From positions 45,584 to 109,583 of the forward strand of contig NZ_KV825628.1 in assembly GCF_001831515.1 (NCBI RefSeq): a stretch of 64,000 bases of DNA, read 5' to 3'. Positions 7,685 through 16,046 of this stretch are shown piece by piece. The first letter of the stretch is position 1; every line of letters starts with the position of its first letter. Under the pieces are notes generated by a model. That model saw only the letters and a list, made by a program, of their open reading frames with translations. It did not search any database and was not told the DNA's origin. The translations under genes and the position numbers were made by a program. Source of the stretch: Corynebacterium sp. HMSC074A01. Lineage in GTDB: Bacteria > Actinomycetota > Actinomycetes > Mycobacteriales > Mycobacteriaceae.

Positions 7685-10246
7685 ATGCGTCAACCGATCA
7701 CTTCCACCTACCGCTTGCAGCTGCGCGGACCCGGCGCGGATCCCTCCGGGCGCGCCTTCGGTTTCGCCGAGGCCGCCGAGCTCATCCCTTACCTGCGCAC
7801 GCTCGGGATCTCGCACCTGTACCTCTCCCCCATCTTTACGGCCATGCCGGATTCCAACCACGGCTACGACGTGCTGGATCCCACCGAGGTCAACCCGCAG
7901 CTCGGCGGCATCGAAGGACTGCGCGCGCTCGCGTCCGCGGCCAAGGAGGCGGGCTTGGGGCTGATCGCCGATCTCGTGCCCAACCACGTCGGCGTGGAGG
8001 TGCCGCGCTACAACCGGTGGTGGTGGGACGTGCTCAAGCGCGGCCAGGACTCCGAGTACGCCTCTTTCTTTGATATCGACTGGCACGAGGACAACGGCGC
8101 GGGTGGCAAGCTGGGCATGCCGGTGCTGGGCAAGGAGGGCGACGAGGCGCAGCTGCGCCTTGTCCACCTGCCCGCCGAAGAGTTCCCGGCAGGCCTTGCG
8201 CCCGAGGGCGAGGACGTGCTTGCCTACTTTGACAACTACTTCCCGCTCGCCCCTGGCTCCTACGACAGCTTGGAGGACGACCCGCAACAGGTCTACGACC
8301 GCCAGGCCTACCGCCTGATGTTCTGGCGCGACGGAGTGATCTCCTACCGGCGTTTCTTCTCAGTCAACGGGCTCGCCGGGGTGCGCCAGGAGGACCCGCT
8401 GGTGTTCGAGCACACGCACCGACTGCTGCGCCAGCTCATCGCGGAGGACCTTCTCGACGGGGTGCGCGTCGACCACCCGGACGGGCTCACCGACCCCTTC
8501 GGCTATCTCTCCCGACTTCGCGATCTCGTCGGGCCAGACCGCTGGCTGGTGGTGGAGAAGATCCTCGAGGTCGACGAGCCGCTGGACCCGCGCCTGCGCG
8601 TCGACGGCACCACGGGCTACGACGCGATGCGCGAGCTCGACGGCATCTTCCTCAACCGTTCCGCCGAGGACACACTCAGCATGCTGGCGCTGCAGCAGTC
8701 CGGCTCCACCTGGAATGACGAAGCGATCGCCGCGAGCGCGCAGCAGCTCAAGCGCGACGTCGCCAGCTCCGAGCTCGCCGCAGAAATCCGCCGCCTCGTG
8801 CGTGCAATCCGGCGCGATAACTTCTCCGCGGCCTCTGCAGCGACAGCAGAGTCCGCGACCGCGGACTCAGATACCCGGGATACCGTCTCGGACGAGGAAC
8901 TGGCCGCCACCGTCATCGAGCTCGTCGCCGCCATGCCCGTCTACCGCGCGGACTACCGCTCGCTGTCCCGCATCACCTCCACCGTGATCGCGGAGATGTC
9001 CAAACGTTTCCCCTCGCGCCGGGGCGCGCTCGACCTCATCTCCTCGGCCTTCCTCGCCTCCGGGGAAGCAAAGAACCGGTTTGCCCAAGTCTGCGGCGCT
9101 GTGATGGCCAAGGGCGTGGAGGACACCCTCTTCTACCGCGCCAGCCGACTCGTCGCCCTGCAGGAGGTCGGCGGCGCACCGGGTCGCTTCGGGGTGGGAG
9201 CAGCCGAGTTCCACCTGCTGCAGCACGAGCGGGCCAGCCTCTGGCCGCAGGCGATGACCTCGCTGTCCACGCACGACACCAAGCGCAGCGAGGACACCCG
9301 CGCCCGCATGCTCGAGCTTGCGGAGGTCGCCAACGATTTCGCCGAGCTGGTGCGCCAGGTCACGGCGATGGTTCCGCCGCCGGACGCCGCCACGGGCCAC
9401 TTCCTGCTGCAGAACATCCTCGGGGTCTGGCCCTACAACGGGGAGATTACCGACGCGCTGCAAGCACGCCTGCACGCCTATGCGCTGAAGGCGGTGCGCG
9501 AAGCCGCGCTGCACACCACCTGGTTTGATCAGAACGAGCGCTACGAAAATCGCATCATCGACTGGGTCGATGCCGTGCTCTACGGCCCCGCGGCAGCCAA
9601 GCTCACTGAGTTTGTCCAGCAGCTGCACCCGGGCGCGGTGCAGGTGAGCCTGGGCAGGAAACTGCTGCAGCTGGTGGGCCCGGGCATCCCAGATACCTAC
9701 CAGGGCCAGGAGTTCATGCAGCTCACACTGGTGGACCCGGACAACCGCGCGTTTGTGGACTACACCGCCAGGACCCAGGCGCTGCAGCAGTACGACGAGG
9801 CGCGCGCAGAAACCGACTTCTCGCTCGCACGTTTCCTCTACGGCGACCGTGAGCCCTCGCCGGAGGCGCTTGCCGACGCCGCCGACTGGGCCAAGCAGTG
9901 CGTCACCGCCGAAGGACTGCGCCTGCGCAAGGAGCTGGCCGAGGTCTTCCAATCCGGCACCTACCGCGCCGTGTTCGCCACCGGCGAGGCAAAACACCAC
10001 CTCGTCGGCATGGCGCGCGGGCATGCAGGCGGCGAAGCACCAGAGAACACCGAGGTCATCGGCCTTGCCACCCGCGAGCCGCTCAAGCTTGCCCGCACCG
10101 GCGGGGGGGGTGAGACTTCCGTGGCACTGCCGCCCGGGGTGTGGGTCGACCGGATGACCGGCACCACGCATTCAGGTACTGCGGAGGTCGCGCAACTTTT
10201 CGCCACGCTGCCGGTCGCGCTGTTGGTGCGCGCCGAAAGGGACTAA
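7685..10246 (+). CDS. treY: maltooligosyl trehalose synthase TreY (GH13)
   Basis: The product has 853 residues from the ATG at 7685, which has AAGGAG upstream; a longer frame starting at 7625 is less likely. It isomerises the reducing-end alpha-1,4 bond of maltodextrins to alpha,alpha-1,1, giving maltooligosyl-trehalose, the substrate of TreZ. Visible family marks are PITSTYRLQL at the N-terminus, SHLYLSPIFTA, LIADLVPNHVG (region I), DGVRVDHPDGL (region II, nucleophile Asp), VVEKILE (region III) and LSTHDTKRSED (region IV). The length is usual for TreY. It is followed by relS after 23 bp. The trehalose it feeds supplies trehalose mycolates of the corynebacterial envelope as well as stress protection. 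Confidence 0.95.
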   Translation: MRQPITSTYRLQLRGPGADPSGRAFGFAEAAELIPYLRTLGISHLYLSPIFTAMPDSNHGYDVLDPTEVNPQLGGIEGLRALASAAKEAGLGLIADLVPNHVGVEVPRYNRWWWDVLKRGQDSEYASFFDIDWHEDNGAGGKLGMPVLGKEGDEAQLRLVHLPAEEFPAGLAPEGEDVLAYFDNYFPLAPGSYDSLEDDPQQVYDRQAYRLMFWRDGVISYRRFFSVNGLAGVRQEDPLVFEHTHRLLRQLIAEDLLDGVRVDHPDGLTDPFGYLSRLRDLVGPDRWLVVEKILEVDEPLDPRLRVDGTTGYDAMRELDGIFLNRSAEDTLSMLALQQSGSTWNDEAIAASAQQLKRDVASSELAAEIRRLVRAIRRDNFSAASAATAESATADSDTRDTVSDEELAATVIELVAAMPVYRADYRSLSRITSTVIAEMSKRFPSRRGALDLISSAFLASGEAKNRFAQVCGAVMAKGVEDTLFYRASRLVALQEVGGAPGRFGVGAAEFHLLQHERASLWPQAMTSLSTHDTKRSEDTRARMLELAEVANDFAELVRQVTAMVPPPDAATGHFLLQNILGVWPYNGEITDALQARLHAYALKAVREAALHTTWFDQNERYENRIIDWVDAVLYGPAAAKLTEFVQQLHPGAVQVSLGRKLLQLVGPGIPDTYQGQEFMQLTLVDPDNRAFVDYTARTQALQQYDEARAETDFSLARFLYGDREPSPEALADAADWAKQCVTAEGLRLRKELAEVFQSGTYRAVFATGEAKHHLVGMARGHAGGEAPENTEVIGLATREPLKLARTGGGGETSVALPPGVWVDRMTGTTHSGTAEVAQLFATLPVALLVRAERD

Positions 10247-10253
10247 GGGCGAG

Positions 10254-10259
10254 TATGCT
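10254..10259 (+). promoter_or_regulatory. candidate -10 box for relS
   Basis: TATGCT lies ten bases before the relS ATG at 10270, in the 23-bp gap after treY. If used, it would give a nearly leaderless transcript independent of treY. There is no -35 match. Confidence 0.3.
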
Positions 10260-10269
10260 GTAGCCTCTG

Positions 10270-11346
10270 ATGGCTAAGGATCGAGAAAAGCGGCAAGGGG
10301 CGGATGGTGCCGCGTCGAAAAGCACAAAAAGCTCGAAGGGCTCGAAGCAGAAGGTGCCCGACGCGACCATCGCCAGCCTCGGCAACACCTACTTCACCTG
10401 GGTGAATGCCCACGAAGACGCGGCGACGACGTTCCGCCACGCGCTGCACGAGCTGATGCGCGACGCCGCGGTGAACTTTGATCGCGTCGACGCACGCATA
10501 AAAACGTGGCCCTCGCTGAAAGAGAAAGCTCGCAAGATTCGCGACGGCAAGCCGGTGTACCCGGATCCGTGGAACGACATTAAAGACATCATCGGCACCC
10601 GAATTACCGTGCTGCACTCCACCGAGATCCCAGCGGTGCAGCGGCTGCTTGCCGAGGAGTTCGAGGTGCTGCGCAGCGTGGACAAGGCCGAGGAGACGCG
10701 CGTGGCCGGCGGGTTCGGCTACGGCTCGCACCACCTCGTGCTGCGCGTGCAGGAAACTTCCGAGGGGCTGGAAGACTACGTGGGCCAAGCCTTCGAGGTG
10801 CAGATCCGAACGGTGCTGCAGCACGCGTGGGCCGAGTTTGAGCACGACGTGCGCTACAAGCGCTCCGCGGGCGAAGTCGACCCGCAGGTGGATCGCGCCT
10901 TCACCCTGGCCGCCGGGCTCATCGAGCTGGCGGACCAGCAGTTCGACCAAATCGCGGGCCTGACCGATCTGCAGCCCGGCGGAACGACCGACGAGGACTC
11001 ACAGATCGCCCCGGAGACCCTGCCCGGCATTCTGACCATGCTGCTGGGCTCGCGCTACCCGCTCTCGCGCGCGGGCGATTACCGCTTCCTCAACGAGCTG
11101 CTGCGCGCGCACGGGCTCGAGCGGGTCTCGCAGGTCGCGGAGCTGATCAACCCCGCAGATCTCGAGGCCGTGTCCAACAGCCTGGCCTACACCTTCGTGC
11201 CCGGGCAGGTGCGGCTTGTCGACGACCTGCTACTCAACCGCTACGGCACCGACCACATCGAACGCACCTGGGACTCCGGTAACCGGCCGAAAGTACGCAA
11301 GGTGCGCCTGACCCGGCGTTTGGAGCAGTTACGCTCGGCGGGTTAG
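10270..11346 (+). CDS. relS: small alarmone synthetase, RelS type ((p)ppGpp/pGpp synthetase)
   Basis: The product has 358 residues and a RelA_SpoT synthetase domain (about 60-200), with no hydrolase HD domain and no TGS/ACT domains. Key segments are DIIGTRITVLHSTEI, GYGSHHLV (the YxSxH position, degenerate) and FEVQIRTVLQHAWAEFEHD, which is the signature of the active-site helix. The first 25 residues are a Lys/Ser-rich tail; residues 200-358 form a C-terminal extension not present in compact SAS proteins. C. glutamicum carries a comparable enzyme, RelS, next to treY. The likely reaction is pyrophosphate transfer from ATP to a guanine nucleotide. It could also be a regulatory or weak synthetase, given the altered YxSxH motif. 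Confidence 0.85.
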   Translation: MAKDREKRQGADGAASKSTKSSKGSKQKVPDATIASLGNTYFTWVNAHEDAATTFRHALHELMRDAAVNFDRVDARIKTWPSLKEKARKIRDGKPVYPDPWNDIKDIIGTRITVLHSTEIPAVQRLLAEEFEVLRSVDKAEETRVAGGFGYGSHHLVLRVQETSEGLEDYVGQAFEVQIRTVLQHAWAEFEHDVRYKRSAGEVDPQVDRAFTLAAGLIELADQQFDQIAGLTDLQPGGTTDEDSQIAPETLPGILTMLLGSRYPLSRAGDYRFLNELLRAHGLERVSQVAELINPADLEAVSNSLAYTFVPGQVRLVDDLLLNRYGTDHIERTWDSGNRPKVRKVRLTRRLEQLRSAG

Positions 11347-11352
11347 GGCTGT

Positions 11353-11736
11353 CTAGCGCCGTCGGCCGAGGAGGCGGTCGGTCTCGCGACGCTCTTTCTT
11401 CGTCGGCCGCCCCGCGCCCCGGTCGCGCTTCGGCATGCTAGCGAAGATGTCCATCGGCGGGGGCGGCGGCGAGTGGTCCACGTAGCACTGCTTCGCGACC
11501 GGCGCGCCCACCCGCTTGCGCACCGTCGCGGTGACCTCCAGGTCCCGGTAGCGGTGGTCCTTCCACACCCGCACCTCATCGCCCGGCACCACCTGGGCGG
11601 CAGGCTTGACCGACTGGCCGTTGAGCTTCACGTGCCCGGCGCGCACTGCTTCGGCGGCCAACGTGCGGGTTTTAAAGATGCGAACGGCCCACAGCCAGGC
11701 GTCGATCCGCACCGCTTTCCCGTCGGGCTGGGTCAT
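11353..11736 (-). CDS. S4-domain RNA-binding protein (Hsp15/HslR-like)
   Basis: The product has 127 residues. The S4 domain at about 9-60 (VRIDAWLWAVRIFKTRTLAA, then GHVKLNGQ and PGDEVRV) matches the heat-shock protein 15 family, which binds 50S subunits carrying stalled nascent chains. A proline run and a basic tail (KKERRETDRLLGRRR) follow. Its ATG comes immediately after the stop of the small membrane protein upstream (TAG-ATG junction), so translation is probably coupled. It converges with relS. The exact role in Actinobacteria is inferred from the family. Confidence 0.85.
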   Translation of the reverse strand: MTQPDGKAVRIDAWLWAVRIFKTRTLAAEAVRAGHVKLNGQSVKPAAQVVPGDEVRVWKDHRYRDLEVTATVRKRVGAPVAKQCYVDHSPPPPPMDIFASMPKRDRGAGRPTKKERRETDRLLGRRR

Positions 11737-11970
11737 CTAGTACACGTCTTTGTGGTTGACGATCTTCTGTACCTTCATCCAGTTGCCCACACCGCCAACC
11801 ACGGCCACGACCAGGCCGAGGGCCAGAATGGCCCAGGAGCTGAAGATAAGTCCGAGTGCGATGCCGCCGACGACACCGCCGCCGGCCCACAACACGGCGT
11901 TGCGGCTATAGGTGCGCACCGCCTGCTTGCGGCGTTCGATCGGATTATTGGGGCGTGGCTGCATCGTCAT
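11737..11970 (-). CDS. small membrane protein, two predicted helices
   Basis: The product has 77 residues: a basic N-terminus (RRKQAVRTYSRN), then hydrophobic segments at about 27-45 and 47-63, and a short charged tail (KIVNHKDVY). It is probably an inner-membrane hairpin protein of unknown function. It is directly upstream of the S4-domain gene, with no gap between them. Upstream of it on the same strand is the 69-bp tandem array. Confidence 0.6.
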   Translation of the reverse strand: MTMQPRPNNPIERRKQAVRTYSRNAVLWAGGGVVGGIALGLIFSSWAILALGLVVAVVGGVGNWMKVQKIVNHKDVY

Positions 11971-12005
11971 GCTGCATAGTCTAGCGCCTCCGTGGTTTCG
12001 GTTCC

Positions 12006-12095
12006 CTAGCGTCCCGCGGTGAACGCGCCGGGGCCGTGCGAACTCGTGGTACCAACCGGGGTACCAACCGGAGTGCCAAACGGAGCTAGCTCCAT
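12006..12095 (-). CDS. possible 29-aa peptide opened by the third MELAPF repeat
   Basis: The ATG lies in the repeat unit nearest the membrane-protein gene. The frame reads MELAPF, then GTPVGTPVGT, which is encoded by the 12-bp tandem repeats, and ends at TAG 12006-12008. Its ATG directly follows the TAG of the frame at 12096. No Shine-Dalgarno sequence is visible. It may be repeat DNA with no translation. Confidence 0.2.
   Translation of the reverse strand: MELAPFGTPVGTPVGTTSSHGPGAFTAGR
12048..12083. repeat. three tandem 12-bp units
   Basis: GGTACCAACCGG occurs at 12048-12059 and 12060-12071, followed by the diverged unit AGTGCCAAACGG at 12072-12083. The last unit runs into the first 18-bp element of the 69-bp array. 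This looks like replication-slippage growth at the edge of that array. Confidence 0.85.
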
Positions 12096-12233
12096 CTAGC
12101 GCAGCGCCGCCCCTAAAACCCCAGGTCGCGTTCTCCTCGGAGACACAAACGGAGCTAGCTCCATTTGGGCCCTACCAGGCCGCAAAAACCCAGGTCGCCA
12201 ACACACGTCGCATGCAAACGGAGCTAGCTCCAT
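12078..12233. repeat. 69-bp-period array with palindrome GGAGCTAGCTCC (MELAPF repeat)
   Basis: AAACGGAGCTAGCTCCAT occurs three times, at 12078-12095, 12147-12164 and 12216-12233, exactly 69 bp apart. Each copy contains the 12-bp palindrome GGAGCTAGCTCC. A second block (AAAACCCCAGGTCGC, then AAAAACCCAGGTCGC) is conserved between copies one to three, while the remaining spacer has diverged. On the minus strand each unit begins ATG and reads MELAPF. It fills the 308-bp gap between the yigZ-like gene and the small membrane protein gene; nothing else is visible there. Confidence 0.95.
12096..12233 (-). CDS. possible 45-aa peptide made of two MELAPF repeat units
   Basis: The frame starts at the ATG of the distal repeat and reads two units of 23 and 22 residues, both starting MELAPF and both containing an RPG[FV]L motif. 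It ends at TAG 12096-12098, immediately before the ATG of the next frame. Conservation of MELAPF could be a side effect of the DNA palindrome. Coding status is doubtful. Confidence 0.2.
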   Translation of the reverse strand: MELAPFACDVCWRPGFLRPGRAQMELAPFVSPRRTRPGVLGAALR

Positions 12234-12278
12234 TGAGGAGGCTGCGGAAACTGCAAGCCCCGGCGACCACACGCGCCG

Positions 12279-12923
12279 CTAGCTGCCCGCCTCCACCCAG
12301 CGATGGCCCGCGTCCTTCGTCTCCGCGGTGCCCTGGGTGGAGGCGGCGAGCTGAGCGTCGACGCGCTCGCGCTCCCCCGGCGCGAACGCCAGCGTGTAGG
12401 TGGCTTGCGCGCCGTAGGCGATGTCCACGACCTCGATGCCGGCGTTGCGCAGCTCAGATTCGATCCGCCCGGCCTCGGCGTGCGGCAGGTTCACGGTGAC
12501 CAGTTCCCGCAGGTTCCGCGTTGCCCGCGGCGTGACTTCCAGCGTGTCGGAAACGGCGTTGGTGTATGCGCTGACCAGCCCGCCGGTGCCCAGTTTGGTC
12601 CCGCCGAAGTAGCGGATGACCACGGCGCACACGTTCATCAGCCCCGAGCCTTTCAGCACTTCCAGCATCGGCGTGCCGGCGGTGCCGGAGGGCTCGCCGT
12701 CGTCGGAGGAGCGCTCGATTGGCAGCGCGCCGTCGACATGCACGATGAAGGCGGAGCAGTGATGTCGAGCGTCGGGAAACGCTTCGCGGGCGGCGTGGAT
12801 GAACTCGCGGGCTTCTTCCTCCGATTCGACCCGCCCGACCCAGGTGATGAAGCGGGAGCGTTTAATTTCAAGCTCGCTGGTGGCGGGCGCGCCGGCGGCT
12901 GGCAGGTCGTAGGAGGTCAGCAT
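12279..12923 (-). CDS. IMPACT/YigZ family protein
   Basis: The product has 214 residues. The N-terminal UPF0029 domain (about 15-125) shows IKRSRFITWVGRV, ARHHCSAFIV, DDGEPSGTAGTPML and VIRYFGGTKLGTGGL, which are all hallmark segments of YigZ/IMPACT proteins. The C-terminal DUF1949-like half (about 140-200) contains LPHAEAGRIESELRNAGIEV. Members are linked to translation control in eukaryotes; the bacterial role is unresolved. It is transcribed away from treZ, with a 59-bp divergent spacer between the two starts. The length is normal for the family. Confidence 0.9.
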   Translation of the reverse strand: MLTSYDLPAAGAPATSELEIKRSRFITWVGRVESEEEAREFIHAAREAFPDARHHCSAFIVHVDGALPIERSSDDGEPSGTAGTPMLEVLKGSGLMNVCAVVIRYFGGTKLGTGGLVSAYTNAVSDTLEVTPRATRNLRELVTVNLPHAEAGRIESELRNAGIEVVDIAYGAQATYTLAFAPGERERVDAQLAASTQGTAETKDAGHRWVEAGS

Positions 12924-12982
12924 AAGCCCTTAAGTGTAGCGAGTCATTGCAGCGCCTCTGTCACCTCCTTAGGCTTGGGGCC

Positions 12983-14734
12983 ATGGTTGAATCACATGTT
13001 GCTCCTGCCCGCTTCGAGGTGTGGGCCCCCCGCGCGCACCAGGTTCGCGTCCACCTCGAAGGCACAGACTTCGCGCTTGCAACCGACAGTGCGCGCGAGG
13101 GCTGGTGGGTGCTCGACGACATCGCGCCGCAGCCCGGCACGCGTTATTCTTTCTCGCTGTATAACGGCACGCAGTGGTCGCATCCCATGCCGGATCCCCG
13201 CACCCGCGCGCAGCCCGACGGCGTGCACGGGCCTTCCGAGGTGGTCAGCACCGAGTTCTCCTGGACCGACAGCGCATGGGCGGGCATCGAGACCAAAGAC
13301 CTGCGCATCTACGAGCTGCACGTGGGCACCTTCAGCCCGGAGGGCACCTTCGCGGGCGTGATAAGCAAGCTGGATCACCTGTCTGAGCTTGGGATTAACG
13401 CCATTGAGCTGATGCCTGTGCAGCCTTTCCCCGGCACGCGCAATTGGGGCTACGACGGCGTCGACTGGTTCGCCGTCCACGAGGCCTACGGTGGGCGCGA
13501 GGGGCTGAAAAAGCTTATCGACGCCGCGCATTCCCGCGGCATCGCCATCCTCCTCGACGTGGTGTACAACCACTTCGGCCCGGAGGGCAATTACAACAAC
13601 GCCTTCGGCCCCTACCTCGCGGGCGGGCGCACCGGCTGGGGCGAGGTGATTAATCTTTCCGGCCCGGGCTCCGACGAAGTGCGCGCCTACGTGCTCGATG
13701 CGGTGCGCCAGTGGTTGGATGAGTTCCACGTTGACGGGCTGCGCCTGGACGCGGTGCAGACGTACGACGACCGCCGCGCGTTTTCCATCATGGAGGAGAT
13801 CACCCGCCTCGCTGACGAGATTGCCGCCGAGACGGGCATTCCGCGCACTGTCATCGCTGAATCCGACCAGAACGACCCGCGCCTGATCAGCGACGTCGAT
13901 CGCGGCGGCTACGGTTTGTCCGGGCAGTGGCTCGACGACGTCCACCACGGCATCCACACCCTGGTTACCGGCGAGAATCAGGGCTACTACGTGGACTATG
14001 GCACGATGGATATCCTCGCCGACACGCTGCGCCACGGTTACCGCTTCCGCGATTCCTACTCGCGGTACCGGGGCCGCACCCACGGCCGCGAGCTGGACCT
14101 AGCCCACGCCGCGCCCTGGAAGCTGGTCACCTACACCACCACCCACGACCAGACCGGCAACCGGGCGGCCGGGGATCGTCCGAGCCAGAACCTTACGCCT
14201 GCGCAACTGGTGCTCAAGGCCGCGGTGGTCTTCCACTCCCCGTTTACCCCGATGCTGTTTATGGGCGAGGAGTTCGCCGCGCAGACGCCCTTCCCCTTCT
14301 TTGTCTCGCATACCGATGAGGGCCTGCTCGAGGGCACTCGCCTGGGCCGTCTCGAGGAGTTCTCGCGACAAGGCTGGGACGCGACAGATGTCCCCGACCC
14401 CGCGAGCCCTGACACCTACGAGCAGGCGAAACTCGACTGGGAGTTCTCGGAGCAGCAGCAAGACGTCCTTGACGCCTACCAACGCCTACTGCAGCTGCGC
14501 AGCGAGCACAGCTGCAACCGCGAGGACCTGCGCAACTTACGCGTCGAACACGGTGAACGGTGGCTGACCATGGCCAACGACAGTGATGACGCCGTCGTCC
14601 TCGCCGCGAACTTCAGCGACGATCCGGCCACCGTGCCCGTCGGCGGCACGCTTGTGTACTCCTTCACCTCTCCTGAGGTCGGCGCGGACGAGACCGTGCT
14701 CGATCCGTGGGGTTTTGCCTATATCAAGCGCTAG
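12983..14734 (+). CDS. treZ: malto-oligosyltrehalose trehalohydrolase TreZ (GH13)
   Basis: The product has 583 residues from the ATG at 12983; a frame starting at 12947 would add 12 unlikely residues. It cleaves the alpha-1,4 bond next to the trehalose unit made by TreY and releases free trehalose. It has an N-terminal CBM48-like domain (FEVWAPRAHQVRVHLEG), then the barrel with ELHVGTF, LLDVVYNHFGPEGNY (region I), HVDGLRLDAVQ (region II nucleophile), VIAESDQND (region III) and YTTTHDQTGNRA (region IV). The end shares the sequence CTAG with the end of ilvA on the other strand. Separation of treZ from treY by about 2.7 kb is also seen in C. glutamicum. Confidence 0.95.
   Translation: MVESHVAPARFEVWAPRAHQVRVHLEGTDFALATDSAREGWWVLDDIAPQPGTRYSFSLYNGTQWSHPMPDPRTRAQPDGVHGPSEVVSTEFSWTDSAWAGIETKDLRIYELHVGTFSPEGTFAGVISKLDHLSELGINAIELMPVQPFPGTRNWGYDGVDWFAVHEAYGGREGLKKLIDAAHSRGIAILLDVVYNHFGPEGNYNNAFGPYLAGGRTGWGEVINLSGPGSDEVRAYVLDAVRQWLDEFHVDGLRLDAVQTYDDRRAFSIMEEITRLADEIAAETGIPRTVIAESDQNDPRLISDVDRGGYGLSGQWLDDVHHGIHTLVTGENQGYYVDYGTMDILADTLRHGYRFRDSYSRYRGRTHGRELDLAHAAPWKLVTYTTTHDQTGNRAAGDRPSQNLTPAQLVLKAAVVFHSPFTPMLFMGEEFAAQTPFPFFVSHTDEGLLEGTRLGRLEEFSRQGWDATDVPDPASPDTYEQAKLDWEFSEQQQDVLDAYQRLLQLRSEHSCNREDLRNLRVEHGERWLTMANDSDDAVVLAANFSDDPATVPVGGTLVYSFTSPEVGADETVLDPWGFAYIKR
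13513..13525 (+). repeat. 13-mer copy GCTTNTCGACGCC (N=A)
   Basis: Exact copy inside treZ, read as LIDA with the rare leucine codon CTT. Confidence 0.9.
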
Positions 14735-16038
14735 CCCGCGACGATGAACTCGTACTCCGGGGTGCCGGGCTTGAGCTGGCGGCACTCGATGACCGAGTCC
14801 GCCATGCGCTCCAGCAGCGGCTCGAGATCGCTGGCGCGGGTCAGCTCAATGCCGACGAGCGCCGCCCCGGTCTCGCGGTTGTTCTTCTTCAAGTACTCGA
14901 ACAACACGATGTCGTCGTCCTCGCCCAGGATGTCGGTGAGGAAGGTGCGCAGCTGGCCCGGTTCCTGCGGGAAGTTGACCAAGAAGTAGTGCTTCAGACC
15001 GCGGTGGACGAGTGAGCGTTCCATGACCTCGGCGTAGCGCAGTACATCATTGTTGCCGCCGGAGATCACGCACACCACAGTGCTACCCGGCTGGATCTTC
15101 ATGCCAGCCAGACCAGCAACCGAGAGGGCACCGGCCGGCTCGGCGATGATCCCCTCGTTCTGGTACAGCGCGAGCATCTCCGTGCACACCGCGCCCTCGT
15201 CGGCGCGCAGCAGGTGGGTGCGCCCCTGGTTGTGCTCAATGACCTCGAAGGGGAATTCGCCGATGCGCTTGACCGCCGCGCCGTCGACGAAGGGGTCAAT
15301 ATCAGTCAGGGTGACCGGGCTGCCATGCTCGAGGGCGGCGTGCAGCGAGGCCGCGCCGCTCGGCTCCACGCCAACGACCGCAGTGCGCGGGGACATATCG
15401 GCAACGTAGGAGACGATGCCGCCGAGCAGGCCGCCGCCGCCGACGGGCACCATGATGGTGTCCAGCTCGCGGCCGAGGCCGGTCAGCTGCGCGAGGATCT
15501 CGGCGGCGACGGTGCCCTGGCCGATCACGGTGTCGCGCGCGTCAAAGGGCTCGATCATGGTCGCGCCGCGCTCCGCCGCGTCCGCGCGGGCGGCCTCCGC
15601 TGCCTCGTCGAAGGTGTTGCCGGTGACAACGAGTTCTACGAAGTCCCCGCCGTGGACCAGGATGCGGTCGCGCTTCTGCTTCGGCGTGGGCTTCGGCACG
15701 AAAATCTTGCCCTGGATGCCCATCGCCCGGCAGGCATAGGCCACGCCTTGTGCATGGTTGCCTGCCGACGCCGCCACCACGCCCGCAGCACGCTGTGTGT
15801 CGCTGAGACGCGAGATGTTGTAGTACGCGCCCCGGATCTTGTAGGAGCGCACGTCCTGCAGGTCCTCGCGCTTGAGGTAGATATCAGCCTCGTACTGCTG
15901 CGACAGGCGCGGGCAGTACTGCAGCGGGGTGGGCTCAATCACCGAGGAAATCTTTGCCTGAGCTGCCTGAATATCTGCCGCGTGGACCGGCTGGTAGTTG
16001 CTCGTGGATGGCTGTGTGTGCTCGGTGCCTGCATTCAT
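14731..16038 (-). CDS. ilvA: threonine dehydratase (threonine deaminase)
   Basis: The product has 435 residues from the ATG at 16038, close to the corynebacterial enzyme; the longer frame to 16170 has no family match at its N-terminus. It converts threonine to 2-oxobutanoate plus ammonia, the first committed step of isoleucine synthesis. The fold-type II PLP domain has the Schiff-base Lys in VRSYKIRGAYY and the phosphate-binding loop VGGGGLLGG. A single ACT-like regulatory domain follows (about 345-430, LKHYFLVNFPQEPGQLRTF), which in this family mediates feedback inhibition by isoleucine. TAGACT lies eight bases before the ATG, suggesting a leaderless mRNA. Confidence 0.93.
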   Translation of the reverse strand: MNAGTEHTQPSTSNYQPVHAADIQAAQAKISSVIEPTPLQYCPRLSQQYEADIYLKREDLQDVRSYKIRGAYYNISRLSDTQRAAGVVAASAGNHAQGVAYACRAMGIQGKIFVPKPTPKQKRDRILVHGGDFVELVVTGNTFDEAAEAARADAAERGATMIEPFDARDTVIGQGTVAAEILAQLTGLGRELDTIMVPVGGGGLLGGIVSYVADMSPRTAVVGVEPSGAASLHAALEHGSPVTLTDIDPFVDGAAVKRIGEFPFEVIEHNQGRTHLLRADEGAVCTEMLALYQNEGIIAEPAGALSVAGLAGMKIQPGSTVVCVISGGNNDVLRYAEVMERSLVHRGLKHYFLVNFPQEPGQLRTFLTDILGEDDDIVLFEYLKKNNRETGAALVGIELTRASDLEPLLERMADSVIECRQLKPGTPEYEFIVAG

Positions 16039-16046
16039 GGTGGATA

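Noticed and set aside
10104..10111. Run of eight G in treY as a phase-variable or frameshift site
   Set aside because: The frame continues intact to a normal TreY C-terminus, and a single G run in high-GC DNA is not evidence.
12096..12233. CRISPR array
   Set aside because: The units repeat only three times with 18-bp repeats and diverged but related 51-bp spacers; no cas genes are present.
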